DNA of 64,000 nucleotides from Crossaster papposus (GCA_037893245.1 JBAIAA010000117.1:2542001-2606000), one strand, 5' to 3'; counted from the first letter of the stretch, positions 48,359-62,572 are shown. Translations and numbers: made by a program. The notes: generated by a model from the sequence alone, not told the origin.

Positions 48359-49827
48359 AGAACGAAAACAAAAGCTGTTTCGGTGAAAAACCGAAACAGC
48401 TAAAAAAAAAAACTAGAAATGTGTTTGTGGACAAACACAGAGCTGTTTCGGGTGTCTAAGATGACCTTTATTATGTGTGTGCCAAGTCTGAAATCGATCG
48501 GATTTACCCAAGTTAATTGGTTGAAAAATACGTGTACAAATCCTATTGGGAAAGCTGCACCTTTAATGTGACGTCACATCACACCCGGTAATGTCATCAT
48601 GATGTCATCTTAATTTTCGTCTATAACACATTCTGGAATACTTGCATACCAAGTTTGACCCCAATCAGACATGTACTTTCAGAGATAGAGGGTCCTAAAA
48701 TCTGCCCCTTTAATGTGACGTCACATGACCCACGGTGACGTCATCATGACGATTTCCCCTTGGCCCTCATGGGTATGGTGGTCGAGGTGTGTGCTAAGTC
48801 TGAAGTCGATCGGATGTACCGAAGTGTCAAAGATATATTAGTTGAAAAAAACGTGTTCAAATCATATGGGAAAAACTGCACCTTTATTGTGACGTCACAT
48901 GGCCCACGATGACGTCGTCATGACGTCATCTTAATTTTCGTCTATAACACACCCTGGAAAACTTGAGTACCAAGTTTGGCCCCAATCAGACATGTACTTT
49001 CAGAGTTAGAGGGTCTTAAAAACTACACCTTTAATGTGACGTCACATGACCCGCGATGACGTCATCCTTAATATATTTTTCTTGGCCCTCCTAAGGATGG
49101 TGGTCGAGGTCTGTGCTAAGTCTCAAGTCGATCGAATTTACAGAAGTGTCAAATTCAATATTTTGAAGAAAAACGTGTACAAAACCTATGGAGAAAACTG
49201 AACCTTTAATGTGGCGTCACATGACACCCGATGATGTCATAATTACGTCATCTTAATTTTCGTCTATAACACACCCTCGAATACTTGCAAACCAAGTTTG
49301 ACCCCAACCGGACTTGTACTTTCAGAGTTAGAGGGTCTTAAAAACTACACCTTTAATGCGACGTCACATGACCCGCGATGACGTCATCTTGATTATTTTT
49401 TTCTTGGCCCTCCTAAGGATGGTGGTCGAGGTCTGTGCTAAGTCTCAAGTCGATCGAATTTACAGAAGTGTCAAATTCAATATTTTAAAGAAAAACGTGT
49501 ACAAATCCTATGGGGAAAAATTGCACCTTTAACGTGACGTCACGTGACCACGAATGACGTAATCGCGACGAATTTCTTCTAGGACCATCCTTGGGTGATG
49601 GGTCAACTGTGTGCCAAGTCTCAAGTCGATCGGATTTACCAAAGTGCGGTGCCATGCCAGAAGAAAAACGTGCACGAACTCTATGGAGAATAGTCTAAAA
49701 AAAAAAAAAAAAAAAAAAAAAAATCAGAAGGAATACAATAGCTGTTTCGGCTGAATTGCCGAAACAGCTAAAAAAACTTTAACGATTACAATAGCTGTTT
49801 CGGCTGAATTGCCGAAACAGCTAAAAA
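46381..49827 (+). repeat. Mixed type A/type B satellite block
   Basis: B units near 46505-46720, 47035-47100 and 48555-49480 alternate with A monomers. The hybrid form 'CTTGGCCCTCCT..GGATGGTGGTCGAGG' links B-like left halves to A-like right halves. Heads lie at 47599 and 48413. A 52-bp A run is at 48305-48356. Hairpins are at about 48370, 49740 and 49793. Confidence 0.85.
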
Positions 49828-50390
49828 CTAGAAATGTGTTTGTGGACAAACACAGAGCTGTTTCGGGTGTCTAATTTGTTTTGTAATAAGTGGGTGGTGG
49901 TCTAAGTGTGTCGCAAATCTGTATTTTTAGGAACATCTGGGGGTGGTGTTCTAAGAGTATGCTAAGTTTCCAGTCGGTCGAATTCACCAAAGTGTCAAAG
50001 TCAATAGTCTAAAGAAAAACGTGTACAAACCCTATGGGGAAAAAAATTGCACCTTTAACGTCACGTCACGTGACCTTGAATGACGCAATCGCGCCGAATT
50101 TCTTTCAGAAACATCTGGGGCTGGTGTTCTAAGTGTATGCCAAGTTTCAAGTCGGTCGGATTTACCAAAGTGTCCAAGTCAATAGTCTGAAGAAAAACGT
50201 GTACAAAACCTATGGGGAAAATTTTACCTTGAACATGACGTCACGCGACGAATTTCTTCTAGGACCGTCCTTGGGTGGTTGTCTAAATATATGCCAAGTT
50301 TCAAGTCGATCGGATTTACCAAAGTGTCAAAGTGCTATGCCAGAAAAAACGTGTACAAATCCTATGGGAAATAGTCTGAAAAAGGAAAAG

Positions 50391-50424
<34 letters not shown>

Positions 50425-50426
<2 letters not shown>

Positions 50427-50661
50427 TTAACGAAAACAAAAGCTGTTTCGGCCGAAATGCCGAAACAGCTAAAAAAGAAAAAAAAAAACTTTAACGATTA
50501 CAAAAGCTGTTTCGGTGAAAAACCGAAACAGCTAAAAAAAAAAAAAAAAGAAAAAAAAAAAAAAACTTTAACGAAAACAAAAGCTGTTTCGGTGAAAAAC
50601 CGAAACAGCTAAAAAAAACTTTAACGAAAACAATAGCTGTTTTGGTGAAAAACCGAAACAA

Positions 50662-50700
<39 letters not shown>

Positions 50701-50750
50701 AGAACGAAAACAATAGCTGTTTCGGTGAAAAACCGAAACAGCTAAAAAAA
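50425..50750 (+). repeat. Cluster of five hairpin modules
   Basis: Stems near 50441 (GGC/GCC type), 50506, 50581, 50634 and 50714 (GGT/ACC type), separated by A tracts. The fourth (TGTTTTGGT...ACCGAAACAACT) carries two changes that weaken the stem. Confidence 0.85.
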
Positions 50751-53362
50751 CAAAAAAAAACTAGACATGTGTTTGTGGACAAACACAGAGCTGTTTCGAG
50801 TGTCTTTTAATATGTGTGTGATGGTCTTTTGTGTGTGCCAAGTCTCAAGTCGATCAGATTTACTAGTGTCAAAGTCAATAGTCTAAAGAAAACCGTGTAC
50901 AAAAATGAAACTTTAACGTGACGCCCCGTGACCTTGAATGACGTAATCGTGCCAAATTTCTTTTAGGGCCGTCTGTGGATGGTGGTCTAAGTGTGTGTCA
51001 AGTCTCAAGTCGATCGGATTTACTAAAGTGTCAAAGTCAACAGTCTAAACAAAAACGTGTACAAAACCAATGGGAGAAAAATTTGCACCTTTAATGTGAC
51101 GTCACGTGACCTTGAATGAAGCAATCGTGCCGAATTTCTCTCAGAAACATCTAGGGGTGGACTTCTAAGTGTATGCCAAGTTTCAAGTTGGTCGGATTTA
51201 CCGAAGTGCCAAAGTCAATAGTCTGAAGAAAAACGTGTACAAAACCTATGGGAAAATTTTCACCTTTAACGTGAGGTCACGTGACCTTGAACTACGTAAT
51301 CGTGACAAATTTCTTTTAGGACCGTCCAAGTCTCAAGTCGATCAGATTTACTAGTGTCAAAGTCAATAGTCTAAAGAAAACCGTGTACAAAACCTATGGG
51401 GGGAAAATGAAACTTTAACGTGACGCCCCGTGACCTTGAATGACGTAATCGTGCCAAATTTCTTTTAGGGCCGTCTGTGGATGGTGGTCTAAGTGTGTGC
51501 CAAGTCTCAAGTCGATCGGATTTACTAAAGTGTCAAAGTCAACAGTCTAAACAAAAACGTGTACAAAACCAATGGGAGAAAAATGTGCACCTTTAATGTG
51601 ACGTCACGTGACCTTGAATGACGCAATCGTGCCGAATTTCTCTCAGAAACATCTAGGGGTGGACTTCTAAGTGTATGCCAAGTTTCAAGTCGGTCGGATT
51701 TACTGAAGTGCCAAAGTCAATAGTCTGAAGAAAAACGTGTACAAAACCTATGGGGAAATGTTCACCTTTAACGTGAGGTCACGTGACCTTGAACTACGTA
51801 ATCGTGACAAATTTCTTTTAGGACCGTCCTTGGATGGTTGTCTAAATGTATGCCAAGTTTCAAGTCGATCGGATTTCCCAAAGTGTCAAAGTGCCCTGTC
51901 TGAACAAACGTGTGCAAATCCTATGAAGAAAAGTCTGAAAAACAAAAAAAAACTAGACATGTGTTTGTGGACAAACACGGAGCTGTTTCGAGTGTCTAAA
52001 ATTACTTTCAATATGTGTGTGGTGGTCTTTTGTGTGTGCCAATTAAGTCTCAAGTCGATCAGATTTACTAAAGTGTCAAAGTCAATAGTCTAAAGAAAAA
52101 CGTGTACAAAACCTATAGGGGGAAACAATTTTCCCTTTAACGTGACGTCACGTGACCTTGAATGACGCAATCGTGCCAATTTTTTTTTAGGAACATCTGG
52201 GGGTGGTGTTCTAAGAGTATGCTAAGTTTCCAGTCGGTCGAATTCACCAAAGTGTCAAAGACAATAGTCTTAAGAAAAACGTGTACAAAACCTATGGGAA
52301 AAATTTCACCTTTAACGCGAAGTCACGTGACCTTGAGTGACGTAATCGCGGTGAATTTCTTCTAGGACCGTCCTTGTGTGGTTGTCTAAATGTATGCCAA
52401 GTCTCATGTCGATCGGATTTACCAAAGTACCTAAGTGACCTGTCTGAACAAACGTGTACAAATCCTATGGAGAAAAATCTGAAAAAAAAACAAAAAAAAA
52501 AAAAAAACTAGACATGTGTTTGTGGACAAACACAGAGCTGTTTCGACTGTCTAACGTTACTTTCAATATGTGTGCTATAGGTCTATGTGTGTGCCAAGTC
52601 TGAAGTCGATTGGATTTACACAAGTGCAAAAGATAAATTAGTTGAAAAAAACATGTACAAATCCTATGGAGAAAAATTGAACCTTTAATGTGACGTCACA
52701 TGATACCCGATGATGTCATCATGATGTCATCTTAATTTTCGTCTGTAACACATCCTGGAATACTTGCATACCAAGTTTGACCCCAATCGGACATGTACTT
52801 CTAGAGATAGAGGGTCCTTAAAACTAAACCTTTAATGTGACGTCACATGACCCACGATGACGTCATTATTACGATTTTTCCCTTGGCCCTCCTGGTGATG
52901 GTGGTCGAGTTATGTGCTAAGTCTGAAGTCGATAAAATTCACGAAAGTGTCAAAGTCAATAGTCTAAAGAAAAACGTGTACAAACCCTATGGGGAAAAAA
53001 ATTGCACCTTTAACTTCACGTCACGTGACCTTGAATGACGCAATCGTGCCATATTTATTTCAGAAACATCTGGGGGTGGTATTCTAAGTGTATGCCAAGT
53101 TTCAAGTCGGTCGGATTTACCGAAGTGCCAAAGTCAATAGTCTGAAGAAAAACGTGTACAAAACCTATGGGGAAAATTAAACCTTTAACGTGACGTCACG
53201 TGACCTTGAATGACGCAATCGAGCCAAATTTCTTCTAGGACCATCTGTGGGTGGAGGTCTAAGTGTATACCAAGTCTCAAGTCGATTGGATTTAGCAAAG
53301 TGCCAAAGTGTATTGGCAGAACAAACGTGTGTAAATCCTATGGGTAAAAACACTGAAAGTGG

Positions 53363-53410
<48 letters not shown>

Positions 53411-55279
53411 AACGAAAACAAAAGCTGTTTCGGTGGAAAACCGAAACAGCTAAAAAAAACTTTAACGATTACAAAAGCTGTTTCGGTGAAAAACCGAAAC
53501 AGCTAAAAAAAAACAAAAAAAAAAAACTAGACATGTGTTTGTGGACAAACACAGAGCTGTTTCGAGTGTCTTACATTACTTTCAATATGTGTGTGGTGGT
53601 CTTTTGTGTGTGCCAAGTCTCAAGTCGATCAGATTTACTAAACTGTCAAAGGCAATAGTCTAAAGAAAAACGTGTACAAAACCTATGGGAAAAAAATAGA
53701 AACTTTAACGTGACGCCCCGTGACCTTAAATGACGTAATCGTGCCGAATTTCTTCTAGGGCCGTCTGTGGATGGTGGTCTAAATGTCTGCCAAGTCTCAA
53801 GTCGATCGGATTTACTAAAGTGTCAAAGTCAATAGTCTAAAGAAAAACGTGTACAAAACCAATGGGAGAAAAATGTGAACCTTTAATGTGACGTCACGTG
53901 ACCTTGAATGACGCAATCGTGCCGAATTTCTTTCAGAAACATCTGGGGATGGTGTTCTAAGTGTATGCCAAGTTTCAAGTAGGTCGGATTTACCGAAGTG
54001 CCAAAGTCAATAGTCTGAAGAAAAACGTGTACAAAACCTATGGGAAATATTTCACCTTTAACGTGACGTCACGTGACCTTGAATGACGCAATCGAGCCAA
54101 ATTTCTTCTAGGACCATCTGTGGGTGGAGGTCTAAGTGTACACCAAGTCTCAAGTCGATTGGAATCACCAAAGTGCCAAAGTGTATTGGCAGAACAAACG
54201 TGTGTAAATCCTATGGGTAAAAACACTGAAAGTGGAAAAAAAGAAAGAAAAGGAAACTAGAAATGTGTTTGTGGACAAACACAGAGCTGTTTCGCATGTC
54301 TTAAATGACTTTCAATATTTGGGTCTGCAAAGTGTGAAGTCGATCGGATGTATTAAAGTGCTAAAGATATATTGGTTGAAAAAAACTTGTACAAATTCAA
54401 TAGAAAAAACTGTTCATTTAATGTGACGTCACATGACACCCGATGATGTCATCATGACGTCATCTTAATGTTCGTCTATAACACATCCTGGAATATGTGC
54501 ATACCAAGTTTGACCCCAATCAAACATGTACTTCCATAGATTGGGGGTCCTAAAAACTACACCTTTAATGTGACGTCACATGATACCCGATGATGTCATC
54601 ATGATGTCATCTTAATTTTCGTCTATAACACACCCTGGAATACTTGCATACCAAGTTTGACCCCAATCGGACCTGTACTTCCAGAGATAGAGGGTCCTAA
54701 AAATTGAACCTTTAATATGACGTCCCATGACCCCCGATGACGTCATCATGACAATTTTCCCCTTGGTCCTCCTGGAGATGGTGGTCGAGGTGTGTGCTAA
54801 GTCTCAAGTCGATCAAATTTACGAAAGTGTTAAAATCAATAGTCTGAAGAAAAACGTGTACAAACCTTATGGGAAAAAAAATTGCACCTTTAACGTCACG
54901 TCACGTGACCTTGAAAGACGCAATCGCGCCGAATTTCTTTCAGGGACATCTGGGAGTGGGGTTCTAAGTGTATGCCAAGTTTCAAGTCGGTCGGATTTAC
55001 CAAAGTGTCAAAGTCAATAGTCTGAAGAAAAACGTGTACAAAACCTATGTGAAAATTTGTACGTTTAACATGATGTCACGTGACCTTGAATTACGTAATC
55101 GCGACGAATTTCTTCTAGGACCGTCCTTGGGTGGTTTTCTAAATGTATGCCAAGTCTCAAGTCAATCGGATCTACCAAAGTCTCAAAGTGCTATGCCAGA
55201 AAAAACGTGTACAAATCCTATGGGAAAAAGTCTGAAAGAGGAAAAGAAAAAGAAAAAAAAAAAAAAGAAAAAAAAAAAC

Positions 55280-55446
55280 TTTAACGAAAACAAAAGCTGT
55301 TTCGGCTGAAATGCCGAAACAGCTAAAAAAAGAAAAAAAAAACTTTAACGAAAACAAAAGCTGTTTCGGTGAAAAACCGAAACAGCTAAAAAAACTTTAA
55401 CGAAAACAAAAGCTGTTTCGGTGAAAAACCGAAACAGCTAAAAAAA
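55280..55446 (+). repeat. Cluster of three hairpin modules
   Basis: Stems near 55303 (GGC/GCC), 55358 and 55411 (GGT/ACC), directly before a CTAG head. Confidence 0.85.
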
Positions 55447-58400
55447 ACTAGACATGTGTTTGTGGACAAACACAGAGCTGTTTCGAGTGTCTTACATTAT
55501 TTTCAATATGTGTGTGTGGTGGTCTATGTGTGTGTGCCAAGTCTCAAGTCGATCAAATTTACGAAAGTGTCAAAGTCAATAGTCTGAAGAAAAACGTGTA
55601 CAAAACCTATGGGGGAAAAATTGAATCTTTAAGGTGACGTCACGTGACCTTGAATGACGCAATCGTGCCGAATTTCTTTCAGGAACATCTGGGGGGGGGG
55701 GGGGGGGGGTGTTCTCAGTGTATGCCAAGTTTCAAGTCGGTCGGATTAACCAAAGTGTCAAAGACAATAGTCTTAAGAAAAACGTGTACAAAACCTATGG
55801 GGAAAATATTCACCTTTAACGCGAAGTCACGTGACCTTGAGTGACGTAATCACAACGAATTTCTTCTAGGACTGTCCTTGGGTGGTTGTCTAAATATATG
55901 CCAAGTCTCAAGTCGATCGGAATTACCAAAGTGTCAAAGTGTATTGTCTGAATAAACGTGTGCAAATCCTATGGAGAAAAGTCTGAAAAAGAAGAAAAAA
56001 AACTAGACATGTGTTTGTGGACAAACACAGAGCTGTTTCGATTGTCTAACGTTACTTTCAATATGTGTATGTGGTGGTCTATGTGTGTGCCAAGTCTCAA
56101 GTCGATCAGATTTACTAAAGTGTCAAGGGCAATGTCTAAAGAAAAACGTGTACAAAACCAATGGGAAAACAATGTGAACCTTTAACGTCATGCCACGTGA
56201 CCTTGAAAGACGCAATTGTGCCGAATTTCTTTCAGGGACATCTGGGAGTAGGGTTCTAAGTGTATGCCAAGTTTCAAGTCGGTCGGATTTACCAAAGTGT
56301 CAAAGTCAATATTCTGAAGAAAAACGTGTACAAACCCTATGGGAAAAATTTCACCTTTAACGTCAAATAACGTGACCTTGAATGACGTAATCGCGACGAA
56401 TTTCTTCTAGGACCGTCTTTGGGTGGTTGTCTAAATGTATGCCAAATTTCAAGTCGATCGGATCTACCAAAGTGTCAAAGTGCTATGCCAGAAAAACCGT
56501 GTACAAATCCTATGGGGAAAAGTCTGAAGAAGGAAAAGAAAAAAAAGAAAAAACTAGACATGTGTTTGTGGACAAACACAGAGCTGTTTCGAGTGTCTTT
56601 CAATATGTGTCTGATGGTCTTTTGTGTGTCGATCAGATTTACTAAGTCTCAAGTCGATCAGATTTACTAAAGTGTCAAAGTCAATAGTCTAAAGAAAAAC
56701 GTGTACAAAACCTATGGGGGAAAATTTAACCTTTAACGTGACACCCCGTGACCTTGAATGACGTAATCGTGCCAAATTTCTCCTACGACCGTCTGTGGAT
56801 GGTGGTCTATGTGTGTGCCAAGTCTCAAGTCGATCGGATTTACTAAGTGTCAAAGTCAAGAGTCTAAAGAAAAACGTGTACAAAACCTATGGGGGACAAA
56901 TTAAACCTTTAACTTGACGTCACGTGACCTTGAATGACGCAACCGTGCTGAATTTCTTTCAGAAACATCTGGTGGTGGTGTTCTGAGTGTATGGCAAGTT
57001 TCAAGTCGGTCGGATTGACCAAAGTGTCAAATTTAATAGTCTGAAGAAAAACGTGTACAAAACCTATGGGAAAAATGTCACCTTTAACGCGAAGTCACGT
57101 GACCTTCAATGACGTAATCGCGACGAATTTCTTCTAGGACCGTCCTTGGGTGGTTGTCTAAGTGTATGCCAAGTCTCAAGTCCATCGGATTTACCAAAGT
57201 GTCAAAGTGTATTGTCTGAACAAACGTGTACAAATCCTATGGAGAACAAAAGGCAAAAAAAAAAAAAAAAAAACAAAAAAAAAAACTAGACATGTGTTTG
57301 TGGACAAACACAGAGCTGTTTCGAGTGTCTTTCAATATGTGTGTGATGGTCTTTTGTGTGTCGATCAGATTTACTAAAGTCTCAAGTCGATCAGATTTAC
57401 TAAAGTGTCAAAGTCAATAGTCTAAAGAAAAACGTGTATAAAACCTATTGGGAAAAATTTAACCTTTAACGTGACACCCCGTGACCTTGAATGACGTAAT
57501 CGTGCCAAATTTCTCCTACGACCGTCTGTGGATGGTGGTCTATGTGTGTGCCAAGTCTCAAGTCGATCGGATTTACTAAGTGTCAAAGTCAAGAGTCTAA
57601 AGAAAAACGTGTACAAAACCTATGGGGGACAAATTAAACCTTTAACTTGACGTCACGTGACCTTGAATGACGCAATCGTGCTTAATTTCTTTCAGAAACA
57701 TCTAGTGGTGGTGTTCTGAGTGTATGGCAAGTTTCAAGTCGGTCGGATTGACCAAAGTGTCAAATTTAATAGTCTGAAGAAAAACGTGTACAAAACCTAT
57801 GGGAAAAATTTCACCTTTAACGCGAAGTCACGTGACCTTGAATGACATAATCGCGACGAATTTCTTCTAGGACCGTCCTTGGGTGGTTGTCTAAGTGTAT
57901 GCCAAGTCTGAAGTCCATCGGATTTACCAAAGTGTCAAAGTGTATTGTCTGAACAAACGTGTGCAAATCCTATGGAGAAAATGCTGAAAAAGAAAAAAAA
58001 AAAAAACTAGACATGTGTTTGTGGACAAACACAGAGCTGTTCCGAGTGTCTTTCAATATGTGTGTGATGGTCTTTTGTGTGTGCCAAGTCTCAAGTCGAC
58101 CAGATTTAATAAAGTGTCCAAGTCAATAGTCTAAAGAAAAACGTGTACAGAACCCATGGGGAAAAATTGAACATTTAACGTGACGCCTCGTGACCTTGAA
58201 TGACGTAATCGTGCTGAATTTCTTCTAGGACCATCTGTGGATGATGGTCTAAGTGTGTGCCAAGTCTCAAGTCGATCGGATTTACTAAAGTGTCAAAGTC
58301 AATAGTCTAAAGAAAAACGTGTACAAAACCAATGGGAGAAAAATGTGAACCTTTAATGTGACGTCACGTGACTTTGAATGACGCAATCGTGCCAAATTTC

Positions 58401-60184
58401 TTTCAGAAACATCTGGGGGTGGTGTTCTAAGTTTATGCCAAGTTTCAATTCGGTCGGGTTTACGGAAGTGCCAAAGTCAATAGTCTGAAGAAAAACGTGT
58501 ACAAAACCTATGGGAAAATTTTCATCTTTAACGTGAGGTCACGTGACCTTGAATGACGTGATCGTGACGAATTTCTTCTAGGACCGTCTTTGGGTGGTTG
58601 TCTAAATGTATGCCAAGTCTCAAGTCGATCGGAATTACCAAAGTGTCAAAGTGTATTGTCTGAATAAACGTGTGCAAATCCTATGGAGAAAAGTCTGAAA
58701 AAGAAAAAAAAAAAAAAGAAAAAAAAACTAGATGTGTTTGTGGACAAACACTAGCTGTTTCGGCAGTGTTAAATGATTCAATGACACCATCACAACATAC
58801 TTTTATTGATAACAAATGTGACAAAAATGACAAAAACATTCATCTAAAACTATAACAAATACACCTTTAATGTGACATCTCATTACACCCGATGACATAA
58901 TCATGACGTGACCCCAATTAATACCTATAACACATCCCGAAATACTTGCGTATCAATGTTGACCCAAATCGGACTTGTACTTTCAGAGATAGATGGTCTT
59001 GAAAACTCACCTTTAATGTGACGTCACATGACACCCGATGTCTTTATCATTACGTCAGCTCAATGTATACCTATAACACATCCCGGAATACGTGCATACC
59101 AAGTTTGACCCCAATCGGACCTGTACTTCTAGAGATAGAGGGTCTTAACAACTACACCTTTAAGGTGACGCCACATTACACCCGATGACGTCATCATGCC
59201 ATCACCTCCATTTATATCTATAGCACATCCCGGAATACCTGTAAACCAAGTTTGAGCACAATCGGACCTGTACTTCCAGAGATAGAGGGTCCAAAAAAAT
59301 GCACCTTTAATGTGACGTCACATGACCCACGAAGACGTCATCATGACGATTTTTATCTTGGCCCTCCTGGGGATGGTGATCGAAGTGTGTGCTAAGTCGG
59401 AAGTCGATCGGATTTACCAAAGTGTCAAAGTCAATAGTCTGAAGAAAAACGTGTACAAAACCTATGGGGAAAAAACTGCACCTTTAACGTGATGTCACGT
59501 GACCACGAATGACGTAATCGTGACGAATTTATTCTAGAATCATCTGTGGGTAGTATGCTAAGAGTAGCTAGCCAAGTCTGAAGTCGATCGGATTTACCAA
59601 AGTGCCAAATATATATCGGGTGAAAAAACGTGTACAAATCTTATGGGGAAAACTACACCTTTAATGTGACGTCACATGACGTCGTTATGACGTCATTATG
59701 ACGTCACCTTAATTTTCGTATATAACACATCCCGGAATACCTGTATACCAAGTTTGACACTAATCGGACTTGTACTTCCAGAGATAGAGGGTCCTAAAAA
59801 TTGCACCTTTAATGTGACGTCACATGACCCCCGATGACGTCACCATGGCGATTTTCATATTGGCCCTTCTGAGGATGGTGGTTGAGGTGTGTGCTAACTT
59901 TCAGGTCAATCGGATTTACTAAACTGTCAAAGTCAATAGTCTGAAGGAAAACGTGTACAAAACCTATGGGGAAAAATTTCACCTTTAACGTGACGTGACC
60001 ATGAATGACGTAATCGCAACGAATTTCTTCTAGGACCATCTGTGGGTGGTGTTCATATTGTATGCCAAGTCTCAAGTCGATCGGATTTACCAAAGTGTCA
60101 AAGTGTATTGGCTGAACGAAACGTGTACAAATCCTATGAGAAAAAGTCTGAAACTGGAAAAAAAAAAAAAAATAAATAAAAAAA

Positions 60185-60488
60185 ACTTTAACGAAAACAA
60201 TAGCTGTTTCGGCTGAAATGCCGAAACAGCTAAAAAAAGAAAAAAAAAAACTTTAACGATTACAAAAGCTGTTTCGGTGAAAAACCGAAACAGCTAAAAA
60301 AAAAAAGAAAAAAAAAAACTTTAACGATTACAAGAGCTGTTTCGGTGAAAAACCGAAACAGCTAAAAAAAAAAAAAAAAAAAAAACCAGAACGAAAACAA
60401 AAGCTGTTTCGGTGAAAAACCGAAACAGCTAAAAAAACTTTAACGAAAACAAAAGCTGTTTCGGTGAAAAACCGAAACAGCTAAAAAG
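60185..60488 (+). repeat. Cluster of five hairpin modules
   Basis: Stems near 60203 (GGC/GCC), 60267, 60332, 60402 and 60456 (GGT/ACC), then the head at 60491. Confidence 0.85.
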
Positions 60489-62091
60489 AAACTAGACATG
60501 TGTTTGTGGACAAACACAGAGCTGTTTCGAGTGTCTAAAATTACTTTCAATATGTATGTGGTAATCTTTTGTGTGTGCCAAGTCTCAAGTCGATCAGATT
60601 TACTAAAGTGTCAAAGTCAATAGTCTAAAGAAAAACGTGTACAAAACCTATGTGGGAAAATTGAACCTTTAACGTGACACCCAGTGACCTTGAATGACGT
60701 AATCGTGCCAAATTTCTCCTACGACCGTCTGTGGATGGTGGTCTATGTGTGTGCCAAGTCTCAAGTCGATCGGATTTACTAAGTGTCAAAGTCAAGAGTC
60801 TAAAGAAAAACGTGTACAAAACCTATGGGGGACAAATTAAACCTTTAACTTGACGTCACGTGACCTTGAATGACGCAATCGTGCTGAATTTCTTTCAGAA
60901 ACATCTGGTGGTGGTGTTCTAAGTGTATGCCAAGTTTCAAGTCGGTCGGATTGACCAAAGTGTCAAATTCAATAGTCTGAAGAAAAACGTGTACAAAACC
61001 TATGGGGAAAATTTCACCTTTAACGCGAAGTCACGTGACCTTGAATGACGTAATCGCGACGAATTTCTTTTAGGACCGTCCTTGGGTGGTTGTCTAAGTG
61101 TATGCCAAGTCTCAAGTCCATCGGATTTACCAAAGTGTCAAAGTGTATTGTCTGAACAAACGTGTACAAATCCTATGGAGAACAAAAGGCAAAGAAAAAA
61201 CTAGACATGTGTTTGTGGACAAACACAGAGCTGTTTCGATTGTCTAACGTTACTTTCAATATGTGTGTTAATGGGTCTATGTGTGTGTCAAGTCTGAAGT
61301 CGATTGGATTTACACAAGTGCCAAAGATATATTAGTTGAAAAAAACGTGTACAAATCCTATGGGGAAAACTGAACCTTTAATGTGACGTCACATGATACC
61401 CGATGATGTCATCATGACAATGTCATCTTAATTTTCGTCTGTAACACATCCAGGAATACTTGCATACCAAGTTTGACCCCAATCGGACATGTACTTCTAG
61501 AGATAGAGGGTCCTTAAAACTGCTTCTTTATTGTGTCGTCACATGACCCACGATGACGTCATTATTACGATTTGTCCCTTTGCCCTCCTGGGGATGGTGG
61601 TCGAGGTATGTGCTAAGTCTGAAGTCGATCAAATTTACAAAAGTGTCAAAGTCAATAGTCTAAAGAAAAACGTGTACAAAACCAATGGGAGAAAAATGTG
61701 AACCTTTAATGTGACGCCACGTGACCTTGAATGACGCAATCGTGCCGAATTTCTTTCAGAAACATCTGGGGGTGGTATTCTAAGTGTATGCCAAGTTTTA
61801 AGTCGGTCGGATTTACCGAAGTGCCAAAGTCAATAGTCTGAAGAAAAACGTGTACAAAACCTATGGGGAAAATTAAACCTGTAACGTGACGTCACGTGAC
61901 CTTGAATGATGCAATCGAGCCAAATTTCTTCTAGGACCATCTGTGGGTGGAGGTCTAAGTGTATACCAAGTCTCAAGTCGATTGGATTTACCAAAGTGCC
62001 AAAGTGTATTGGCAGAACAAACGTGTGTAAATCCTATGGGTAAAAACACTGAAAGTGGAAAAAAAAAAAAAAAGGAAAAAGAAAAAAAAAA

Positions 62092-62324
62092 ACTTTAACG
62101 AAAACAAAAGCTGTTTCGGTGAAAAACCGAAACAGCTAAAAAAAAAAAAAAAAAAAAAAAATTTAACGATTACAAAAGCTGTTTCGGTGAAAAACCGAAA
62201 CAGCTAAAAAAACTTTAACGAAAACAAAAGCTGTTTCGGTGAAAAACCGAAACAGCTAAAAAAACAAAAAAAAAAAAAAAACTTTAACGAAAACAAAAGC
62301 TGTTTCGGTGAAAAACCGAAACAG

Positions 62325-62358
<34 letters not shown>

Positions 62359-62403
62359 AACGAAAACAAAAGCTGTTTCGGTGAAAAACCGAAACAGCTA
62401 AAA
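62092..62403 (+). repeat. Right-edge hairpin cluster of the satellite
   Basis: Five modules, all GGT/ACC type, near 62109, 62177, 62229, 62297 and 62371. No head follows; the satellite ends at this cluster. Confidence 0.85.
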
Positions 62404-62572
62404 ACAAGTCAAGTATACATGTAGCTAAAGTCAGATTTGTAAATTTTTAGAAGATTTTATAATCAATCTAAATGCTGCGATCCGCTTTATGGGTATTTTT
62501 GTAGCGCTCCCCCTTAAACCGTTGATTGATTATAGGGCTACGTTCGGGAACCATTGCGCGTCGCGCCTTTAA
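62404..62572. other. Unique spacer between satellite and non-LTR element
   Basis: About 170 bp with no recognised feature. Confidence 0.5.

Larger units (their letters stand above)
49828..62090 (+). repeat. Satellite block 4 (type A with B islands)
   Basis: Heads at about 49828, 50761, 51952, 52508, 53527, 54257, 55448, 56002, 56553, 57286, 58006, 58728, 60491 and 61201. B islands lie near 52690-52890, 54420-54760, 58860-59860 and 61375-61590. A G run interrupts a monomer near 55691-55709. Confidence 0.85.

Noticed and set aside
14741-61200. Many 60-160-codon open frames in the satellite (for example those beginning MGGCLSVCQVSS) as repeated small genes
   Set aside because: They follow the monomer sequence in any open frame, end in poly-lysine from A runs, differ by frame between units and show no family features. 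They are by-products of the repeat.
12281-62403. CRISPR array
   Set aside because: The repeats are long, diverged monomers with homologous rather than unique spacers, in eukaryotic DNA.
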